A stretch of 7,143 nucleotides of DNA from Euryarchaeota archaeon UBA124 (GTDB lineage: Archaea > Thermoplasmatota > Poseidoniia > Poseidoniales > Poseidoniaceae). The notes beneath the pieces were generated by a model that was not told the origin of the DNA, searched no databases, and worked only from the letters and a program-made list of their open reading frames with translations. Position numbers and translations under genes: made by a program. Location of the stretch: NCBI GenBank assembly GCA_002502215.1, contig DAPT01000129.1, positions 1 to 7,143 on the forward strand. The letters run 5' to 3'. Shown in pieces: positions 1-4,534 of the stretch. Positions within the stretch are counted from its first letter, which is position 1; every line of letters starts with the position of its first letter.

Positions 1-35
1 CCAATCTCAACAATCCCTTGTATCTCTTTCTCCAT
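1..35 (-). CDS. 5' end of an unidentified gene downstream of moaE (partial)
   Basis: On the minus strand an ATG lies 2 nt after the moaE stop codon and opens a frame reading MEKEIQGIVEI up to the window edge with no stop. The tight spacing suggests a second gene in the moaE transcript. Eleven codons are too few to identify a family or prove coding. A molybdopterin-related partner would fit the context, but that is only a guess. Confidence 0.4.
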   Translation of the reverse strand, partial: MEKEIQGIVEI

Positions 36-37
36 GT

Positions 38-463
38 TCAACCCAACCCCGCTTTCCATGTGGACCCTTCGGAGGTCACTTCACGTTTCCACAGTGGAGC
101 CTGTTTTTTCAGTTCATCGATGAGCCATTCACATGCCATGAAGGCCTCCTTTCGGTGAGGGCTTGCAACGTGGATGCTCACGATCGATTCCTGTGGCTCG
201 ACCCGACCCGTTCGATGTGCCATTGCAACGGAAAGTGTCCCGAATGAATCGCAAGCCTGGTTCGCAAGGTCTCTCAGGACAGGTCCAAGTTTCTCTTGCC
301 AGGCATCGAACTCAAGAGCGTAGACTTCCGCATTACCTTCGGTTCCACGGGTCATTCCAAGAAATGAGACGATGGCGCCGCATCCCTTTGTCTTGAGTTG
401 TTTCCGTAACGCATCGTGGTCGAGGGCGTCAATCGCTTCTTCGATGATGATGTACCGCCTCAT
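38..463 (-). CDS. moaE: Molybdopterin synthase catalytic (large) subunit MoaE
   Basis: MoaE is the large subunit of molybdopterin synthase. It uses the thiocarboxylated C-terminus of MoaD to place two sulfurs on precursor Z (cPMP), giving molybdopterin in the cytoplasm. Seen here, numbering from MRRYII: GAIVSFLG near residues 29-36 followed by the conserved Arg (R39), HRTG near 83-86, SPHRKEAF near 101-108, and LKKQAPLWKRE near 118-128. The two lysines of the last motif match E. coli Lys119 and Lys126 of the active site. At 141 aa it has the usual family length. I chose the ATG at 463 because the first family beta strand (YIII) begins two residues later. An in-frame ATG at 484 adds seven residues and would leave only 30 bp to the divergent flavoprotein gene; neither start has a ribosome site. 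No MoaD is visible, so it must lie elsewhere. Confidence 0.93.
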   Translation of the reverse strand: MRRYIIIEEAIDALDHDALRKQLKTKGCGAIVSFLGMTRGTEGNAEVYALEFDAWQEKLGPVLRDLANQACDSFGTLSVAMAHRTGRVEPQESIVSIHVASPHRKEAFMACEWLIDELKKQAPLWKREVTSEGSTWKAGLG

Positions 464-514
464 GATGATGCGAGGGGAGCGCATGATTCAAGCGTAACGG
501 CTCGATGGCCAAAC

Positions 515-1780
515 ATGGCCGATGGTGCTGGTGCGACTGAACCCATTCACATCATGGGTGCAGGGTTGTCTGGCCTTGCGGCTGCAACGATACTTGCCAA
601 GGCTGGAAAGGAAGTGCATGTACACGATGTTCGTGCAGATTCAGGTGCGAGGTTTGACGGTGATTTCCAAGCCTTGGAAAACTGGTCAATGGACGCTGAT
701 TTCTTTCAGCAAATGGAGCAGTGGGGCTTTGATGCATCGCAGTTTCGAGCAACAGAATTCCAAGTTGTCGACTTGATTCATCCGGATGATGTCATCACGC
801 AACCGAAAAGCGACCGAGTTGCATACCGGATTGTAGAACGGGGTACAGCAGAGCATACCATCGATCAGGGTATGAAGCGTCAAGCCATGGAAGCTGGTGC
901 GAAGATACATTACAAATCTCGTGTTAAGGAAGAGGATTGCACAATTATTGCATGCGGACCAAAAGGCACCTCTGCGGTTGCGTACGGTGAAATTTTCAAA
1001 ACGTCCCACCCGAATCATATTGCGTTTCAGATGAACGACAAATTGGCACCAGGAGCCTATTCCTATCTGATAATTGTTGAAGGAGTGGGACTCATTTGTA
1101 CGTGCTTGTGGCGAAAACAATCCAAGAGTGAGCGGTTTCTCAACGAGACCATCGTTTGGTATGAAAAGCATTACCCGGAGCTCGATCGAACCCCAATCAA
1201 ACGTGTTGGAGGAAAGGGTGACTTTACCATAAACCAGCGTTACAAACAGGACGGCCGATACTATGTTGGTGAATCCGGTGGACTTCAAGATTTCATGTGG
1301 GGTTTTGGCATGCGAATGGCTGTATGGTCAGGTGTTCTCGCAGCGAAAGACATACTCGGTGAGTGCAATTATGAAACGGAAGTTCGTAAACAGTTGTTGC
1401 CATACGTGCGCACGAGCGTTGCGAATCGCTGGCTCATGAACCGTGTTGGTGATGGCATGTTCAAGCGGATGTGCCGCCGCTGGATGAAGGATCAGGAGAA
1501 GCGTGGTGACGGCCTCGTATGGATTGGAAAACTGTTTCGACCTGCTTGGTACAAGACATTGCTGTACCATCTTGTTACACCGTTTATGCTTGAAAAGGAT
1601 TCGAAGGCTATGGGGCGGGGTGTTCGCCGTATGCCGTTTCGAAAGGCCAAGCGAAGAGATGTCTGGCAGCAATCGCCTGAAGCGGAAAAGATTGGTCAAC
1701 AATGGGATGATGTTCGCAGAGGTGGTGGGAAAATCTCTTTTGCAAATGATTCCGATGAACCAACCATTTCCAGCGAGTAG
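515..1780 (+). CDS. FAD-dependent oxidoreductase, geranylgeranyl reductase-like family
   Basis: A 421-residue flavoprotein. The N-terminus is a Rossmann FAD-binding unit: IHIMGAGLSGLAAA (glycines at about 15, 17 and 20), then strand VHVHD ending in an acidic residue at about 38 for the ribose. TIIACGPKG (about 143-151) is the second nucleotide-contact segment, PGAYSY (about 179-184) sits where GGR proteins carry PxGYxW, and VGESGGLQDFMWGFGMRMAV with following SG (about 251-273) is the GD-x-AG-type flavin motif plus helix. Archaeal GGR relatives saturate isoprenoid chains of membrane lipids or quinones; the substrate here is not determined. The part between the KSRV and TIIACG motifs looks shorter than in typical GGRs. 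The C-terminal third is basic and aromatic (FRPAWYKTLLYHL), which could sit on a membrane. The frame is open from 416, but that would overlap moaE and adds non-conserved residues, so the ATG at 515 is preferred. It diverges from moaE and is followed by the crotonase gene after 42 bp. Confidence 0.82.
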   Translation: MADGAGATEPIHIMGAGLSGLAAATILAKAGKEVHVHDVRADSGARFDGDFQALENWSMDADFFQQMEQWGFDASQFRATEFQVVDLIHPDDVITQPKSDRVAYRIVERGTAEHTIDQGMKRQAMEAGAKIHYKSRVKEEDCTIIACGPKGTSAVAYGEIFKTSHPNHIAFQMNDKLAPGAYSYLIIVEGVGLICTCLWRKQSKSERFLNETIVWYEKHYPELDRTPIKRVGGKGDFTINQRYKQDGRYYVGESGGLQDFMWGFGMRMAVWSGVLAAKDILGECNYETEVRKQLLPYVRTSVANRWLMNRVGDGMFKRMCRRWMKDQEKRGDGLVWIGKLFRPAWYKTLLYHLVTPFMLEKDSKAMGRGVRRMPFRKAKRRDVWQQSPEAEKIGQQWDDVRRGGGKISFANDSDEPTISSE

Positions 1781-1822
1781 ACGCGACGATTCGTTCATAA
1801 TGCGAATCGCTTTCGGTGAAGT

Positions 1823-2677
1823 ATGAGCGACCTCAATTTCGAAGCCATGCCCAATAAACTCGTGAACTACGCTACACTCGATGGCATTGCAGTCATCGAA
1901 TTGGCCAGTGATGCTGCTGGTGCAGCACTCACCGAAGCCAGCGATCGTTCACCAAACACCTACACACACGAAATGATGAGCGACCTTGATGATGCGATTA
2001 TCAAGGCCCGCTTCGATGACGATGTCTCATGCATCGTGTTGACCGGTAACGGATCTTCTTTCTTCTCAGCTGGTGCTTCAATTCAAATGCTGAACAGCGT
2101 ATCACCCGGCTTCAAGTACAATTTCTGTCTGCACGCAAATGAAACACTCTCTCGCCTCGAGCAGACATCAAAGCTCGTGGTCTGTGCCATAAATGGCCAC
2201 GCAGTTGGTGGTGGTCTTGAGATTGCAATGGCTGCTGACATCCGAATCGCTCGAAAGAACTCCGGAAAGGTTGGTCTTCCTGAAATCAACCTTGGTGTAC
2301 TTGCTGGAACAGGTGGAACTGCCCGATTGACCCGATTGATTGGTAAGGCGAAGGCACTCGAGATGATGGTCACAGGTGAATTGATGTCCTTTGAAGATGC
2401 ACATGCTCACAACCTCATCAACCACATTTGGGAAGGCGATGCTGCTGATTTCCGTCAAGACATTCTCGATTGGTGCAGCCAATTCACACTACCAAACAAG
2501 GCGACAAAGGCCGTTGGAAACATCAAGCGTTCCTGCCAGACTGGACCAGAAATTCCGTTTGAATACCACCTTGCACTCGAGCGAGAGTTGCAAGCCTCAC
2601 TCTTCAACTCGAACGATGCGAAAGAAGGAATTGCTGCATACGTGGAAAAGCGTGTTGCAAACTTTACCGGTGAATGA
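1823..2677 (+). CDS. Enoyl-CoA hydratase/isomerase family protein (crotonase fold)
   Basis: A 284-residue crotonase-superfamily protein, the usual length. Such enzymes hydrate or isomerise enoyl-CoA thioesters in fatty-acid or amino-acid breakdown in the cytosol. Seen: FFSAGASIQML (80-90) and INGHAVGGGLEIAMAADI (123-140), which form the oxyanion hole; then GLPEINLGVLAGTGGTARLT (151-170). Glu133 and Glu154 align with the two catalytic glutamates of rat enoyl-CoA hydratase (Glu144 and Glu164), so hydratase activity is plausible. The C-terminal DAKEGIAAYVEKRVANFTG is the standard family ending. The stretch before NTYTHEM (about 28-44) is longer than the short NRP-x-x-NAL segment of common hydratases. 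The exact acyl-CoA substrate cannot be read from sequence. The start at 1823 has no Shine-Dalgarno; an ATG at 1847 is an alternative. Its stop overlaps the aldolase start by 4 nt, implying coupled expression. Confidence 0.92.
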   Translation: MSDLNFEAMPNKLVNYATLDGIAVIELASDAAGAALTEASDRSPNTYTHEMMSDLDDAIIKARFDDDVSCIVLTGNGSSFFSAGASIQMLNSVSPGFKYNFCLHANETLSRLEQTSKLVVCAINGHAVGGGLEIAMAADIRIARKNSGKVGLPEINLGVLAGTGGTARLTRLIGKAKALEMMVTGELMSFEDAHAHNLINHIWEGDAADFRQDILDWCSQFTLPNKATKAVGNIKRSCQTGPEIPFEYHLALERELQASLFNSNDAKEGIAAYVEKRVANFTGE

Positions 2678-3615
2678 GCGTGAATGGAATGTCTGATTAC
2701 CACATTCCTGCAGATGTACCTGACGACCTCGCTGATACATATTTGGAAAACCTCATGGCTGCCACCTGCGGCACAGGTTCGATGAATTTGTTTGCATGCG
2801 ATCAAAAAATTGAACATTTGAACGAAGACTTCTACGACGGAGGAGAATCCATCCCACTCTCGTCAAACGACCCAGGTCACCTCTTTGAAATCGGAGCGAT
2901 TGCTCACCGAGAAGGGACCGTCGGTGTTCTTGCAGCCCAGGGCGGACTCATTTCTCTCTACGGCAGAGACCATCCAGACGTTCCATACCTTGTGAAACTT
3001 AATTCAAAATCGCATTTGGTAAAAACCAAGCAACGAGATCCGATCAGCCTTGCAATGTGGGACATGGATGATGTGATGTCACTGGTCTCCAACGGTCTTA
3101 ACGTTGTTGGAATCGGCTACACTGTCTACATCGGCAGTGAATACGAGCATGAGATGATGACAGAGGCCGCTCACTTCATTCGACAAGCCCATGAAGAGGG
3201 TATGATAGCGGTTGTTTGGATGTATCCTCGAGGAAAAGCGGTCGAAGATGAGAAAGATCCTCAGTTGATTGCAGGGGCTGCCGGAGTTGCTGCTTGCATC
3301 GGTGCAGATTTTGCCAAAGTGAATTATCCACGAGCATGGGATGGAATGACCCAGCCAGAATCGCTCAAAATTGCTGTCGAAGCAGCGGGTCGTTGTGGAA
3401 TTATCTGCTCGGGTGGAGGATCACTTCCAGCGCATGACTTCTTGCAACGTCTGTGGGACCAAATCAACATCAGTGGTTGCAAAGGTGCAGCCACTGGACG
3501 CAACATTCACCAAAAGTCAACCAATGAAGCCGTGCGAATGACTGCTGCATGTCACGCTATCATCTCTCAAGGAGCAAGCGTTGACGAGGCGATGGATATT
3601 TTCCAAGGAAATTGA
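2674..3615 (+). CDS. Class I fructose-1,6-bisphosphate aldolase, DhnA/archaeal type
   Basis: A 313-residue Schiff-base aldolase of the DeoC/LacD/DhnA superfamily. It probably cleaves or forms fructose 1,6-bisphosphate from the triose phosphates, in glycolysis or gluconeogenesis. Seen: FACDQKIEH (40-48) with the conserved Asp43; YLVKLNSKSH (105-114); VGIGYTVYIGSEYE (145-158); WMYPRGKAV (182-190), whose Tyr184 matches the catalytic Tyr of archaeal FBPA; ADFAKVNYPR (211-220) with Lys215 as the expected Schiff-base lysine; SGGGS (246-250) and GAATGRNIHQ (271-280) as the phosphate-binding loops. It is somewhat longer than compact archaeal enzymes (about 260 aa), with the extra length near the N-terminus. 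The relative 2-amino-3,7-dideoxy-heptulosonate synthase of archaeal aromatic synthesis is possible but fits less well. The ATG at 2674 overlaps the crotonase stop (ATGA); an ATG at 2689 (MSDYHIP) would also work. Confidence 0.88.
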   Translation: MSVNGMSDYHIPADVPDDLADTYLENLMAATCGTGSMNLFACDQKIEHLNEDFYDGGESIPLSSNDPGHLFEIGAIAHREGTVGVLAAQGGLISLYGRDHPDVPYLVKLNSKSHLVKTKQRDPISLAMWDMDDVMSLVSNGLNVVGIGYTVYIGSEYEHEMMTEAAHFIRQAHEEGMIAVVWMYPRGKAVEDEKDPQLIAGAAGVAACIGADFAKVNYPRAWDGMTQPESLKIAVEAAGRCGIICSGGGSLPAHDFLQRLWDQINISGCKGAATGRNIHQKSTNEAVRMTAACHAIISQGASVDEAMDIFQGN

Positions 3616-3670
3616 GTCATTCTGCTATTGCCTTCACTTGAAGAGGCGCTGTTTTGCACAGTATGAACAA

Positions 3671-3680
3671 GCCTTTATTG
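3671..3680 (+). promoter_or_regulatory. Candidate archaeal TATA box for the DUF2892 gene
   Basis: The AT-rich element CTTTATTGG centres about 26 nt before the ATG at 3703. That is where an archaeal TATA box would sit for a leaderless transcript starting at the codon. No Shine-Dalgarno is visible there. The 87-bp gap after the aldolase supports a separate transcription unit. Confidence 0.4.
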
Positions 3681-3702
3681 GCGAAGGTTCGTTTTTGTGA
3701 GC

Positions 3703-3939
3703 ATGAAGAACGTTGGAGGCATGGAGAGAAGTGTTCGTGCCTTGTTCGGCTCGAGCTTGGTCTTCCTCGACTTTTTCGCAACAATCCAACTTGAGTTTAT
3801 TTTTCTCATTGTTGGACTATGGGGTGTCTTGACATCAACGTTTGGCTACTGTCCGTTTAATTGGCTCATGGGAAGGAACACATGTGCCATCAGGTACGAC
3901 AACGCTCCAGTTGAGGAAATTGTTACAGAACCGTTCTAG
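3703..3939 (+). CDS. Small DUF2892-type membrane protein (YgaP-like membrane domain)
   Basis: A 78-residue protein with the DUF2892 plan. MKNVGGMERSVRALFG opens it (family NVGxxDRxxR...G), followed by two hydrophobic segments at about 14-30 and 31-48, then GYCPFNWLMGRNTC (48-61), matching the family GfCPxYxxLGxxT turn. Two cysteines (50 and 61) flank that turn and could bind metal or form a disulfide. The family is an integral membrane module, sometimes fused to rhodanese domains, and its biochemical role is not established. The ATG at 3703 is preferred because the family begins at this residue; an in-frame GTG at 3697 would add two residues. The stop TAG lies inside a CTAG shared with the convergent gene. 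Confidence 0.8.
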   Translation: MKNVGGMERSVRALFGSSLVFLDFFATIQLEFIFLIVGLWGVLTSTFGYCPFNWLMGRNTCAIRYDNAPVEEIVTEPF

Positions 3940-4262
3940 TTCTTCTTCATGTCATCGCCCATGGTGATGTTACCTTGTTGGTCAATGATAATTGGAGTGC
4001 CTTCTTTCCATCCTGGGCAGTTGTCTTGAACCCAGATTCGAGTCGCCCATTCGCAGATGTCGTATCCACCAGAGAGAATACCAGATCGCTTGATGTAACC
4101 GACTTTGACGATGTCTTTGTCCTTGGACAGAACATTACCGAGTTGCTGGCTTGTTGTACCGTGACGCATGGTGCTGTTGATGTGTTCCAGAATCTCCGCA
4201 GTGTTTCGTGGTCGATCGCCTAGGAATTTCTTGATTTTTTCTCGTATGCGTACAGTTTTCAT
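3936..4262 (-). CDS. Small winged-helix-like DNA-binding protein, uncharacterised
   Basis: A 108-residue protein I cannot assign to a named family. Residues about 5-60 (IREKIKKFLGDRPRN, TAEILEHINS, TSQQLGNVLSKDKDIVKVGY, IKRSG) have the spacing of a winged-helix domain: a first helix, a second helix, a recognition helix and a beta wing. The second half, GGYDICEWATRIWVQDNCPGW, is rich in aromatics with Cys70 and Cys82, then ends in a beta-like IIIDQQGNITMG and a charged tail. A transcription or chromatin role is inferred. The start at 4262 is set by a strong Shine-Dalgarno, GAGGAGGA, 7 nt upstream. The frame stays open to an ATG at 4355, but that would add 31 weakly structured residues and bury the ribosome site. 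It diverges from the 840-aa winged-helix gene. Confidence 0.8.
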   Translation of the reverse strand: MKTVRIREKIKKFLGDRPRNTAEILEHINSTMRHGTTSQQLGNVLSKDKDIVKVGYIKRSGILSGGYDICEWATRIWVQDNCPGWKEGTPIIIDQQGNITMGDDMKKN

Positions 4263-4269
4263 GTTCTTG

Positions 4270-4277
4270 TCCTCCTC
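4270..4277 (-). promoter_or_regulatory. Strong Shine-Dalgarno site of the 108-aa winged-helix gene
   Basis: On the minus strand GAGGAGGA ends 7 nt before the ATG at 4262, ideal for pairing with the 16S rRNA 3' end. No other gene in the window has a comparable site. It decides the start codon and implies a leadered mRNA that may be translated more strongly than its neighbours. Confidence 0.8.
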
Positions 4278-4280
4278 TGA

Positions 4281-4294
4281 TTTTCGCTTTTCGC
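4281..4294 (-). repeat. Tandem 7-nt repeat in the leader of the 108-aa gene
   Basis: GCGAAAA occurs twice in direct tandem on the minus strand, just upstream of the Shine-Dalgarno in the predicted 5' untranslated leader. It is short enough to be chance, but its place next to the ribosome site makes a role in leader structure or protein binding possible. Confidence 0.35.
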
Positions 4295-4331
4295 TCAATT
4301 GCGATGTCGCTATACCAAAGGAGCGAGGCCA

Positions 4332-4344
4332 CTCATATAACCGT
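4332..4344 (-). promoter_or_regulatory. Candidate TATA box for the 108-aa winged-helix gene
   Basis: Minus-strand GGTTATATGAG is the best TATA-like element upstream of this gene. With an archaeal spacing of about 25 nt, transcription would start near 4311 and leave a leader of about 49 nt carrying the Shine-Dalgarno. This is a prediction by motif and spacing only. Confidence 0.4.
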
Positions 4345-4354
4345 TCCTCCAACA

Positions 4355-4383
4355 AATGACGAGTTGGTTACCATTAATGACGA
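4355..4383 (+). repeat. Direct repeat AATGACGA, two copies 21 bp apart
   Basis: Identical 8-mers start at 4355 and 4376, a period of 21 bp or about two helical turns. Between them lies the odd palindrome TGGTTACCA (4365-4373). They sit just upstream of the TATA-like element of the minus-strand gene, where an activator or repressor would act. Confidence 0.5.
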
Positions 4384-4389
4384 AAAGTA

Positions 4390-4404
4390 GTGTAATTTTT
4401 ACAC
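4390..4404. repeat. Perfect inverted repeat GTGTAA-TTT-TTACAC, candidate operator
   Basis: Six-base arms with a 3-base centre form a dyad 15 bp long, a typical size for a homodimeric winged-helix regulator. It lies in the middle of the divergent region, about 130 bp from either start. The arms resemble the GTAAC-core sites nearby. It is too AT-rich and too far from a gene end to look like a terminator. Confidence 0.5.
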
Positions 4405-4487
4405 GTATGGATTGCTGATGTAAGTGAAATCTCACAATTCCACAGGAAACTGGTAACTAATTGTAACTTAATGTGCTGTTTAGAGGT

Positions 4488-4500
4488 AACAAATAAAAAG
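4488..4500 (+). promoter_or_regulatory. Candidate TATA box for the 840-aa winged-helix gene
   Basis: AACAAATAAAAAG is the most TATA-like element before the ATG at 4535. Archaeal spacing would put the transcript start near 4520, giving a very short leader, which agrees with the lack of a usable Shine-Dalgarno (AAGGAG at 4499 is about 30 nt from the start, too far). A GTAAC-core site (4486-4490) abuts its 5' side, so a bound regulator could block it. Confidence 0.35.
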
Positions 4501-4534
4501 GAGCCCCTTTTCAGCATAACAAAAGTGACTCATA

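Larger units (their letters stand above)
4263..4534. promoter_or_regulatory. Divergent intergenic control region, AT-rich and repeat-bearing
   Basis: 272 bp without a convincing gene, the longest non-coding stretch in the window, lying between two divergent genes that both encode winged-helix proteins. It holds a TATA-like element for each side, a 15-bp perfect inverted repeat (4390-4404), two AATGACGA copies 21 bp apart (4355 and 4376), and GTAAC-core sites: GGTTACC at 4366, TGGTAAC at 4451, TTGTAAC at 4461 and AGGTAAC at 4484. GTAACT at 4453 and at 4463 are exactly 10 bp apart, on the same helix face. This is consistent with a shared operator region, probably read by one or both flanking proteins. 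That assignment is inference. Confidence 0.6.

Noticed and set aside
163..396. 77-codon open frame on the plus strand
   Set aside because: It is antisense to moaE, which has clear active-site motifs, and is low-complexity in character.
416..514. N-terminal extension of the flavoprotein
   Set aside because: It would overlap moaE on the other strand and adds residues outside the conserved fold; the ATG at 515 sits just before the first beta strand.
686..1288. 200-codon open frame on the minus strand
   Set aside because: It lies antisense to the flavoprotein gene, whose Rossmann and flavin motifs establish the plus frame. Its translation shows no family motif.
4263..4355. 31-residue extension of the 108-aa winged-helix protein
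   Set aside because: The strong Shine-Dalgarno at 4270-4277 points to the ATG at 4262, and the extension covers the TATA-like element.
4424..4435. Short inverted repeat GTGA-AATC-TCAC
   Set aside because: Four-base arms are expected by chance in a region this size; kept apart from the stronger 15-bp dyad.
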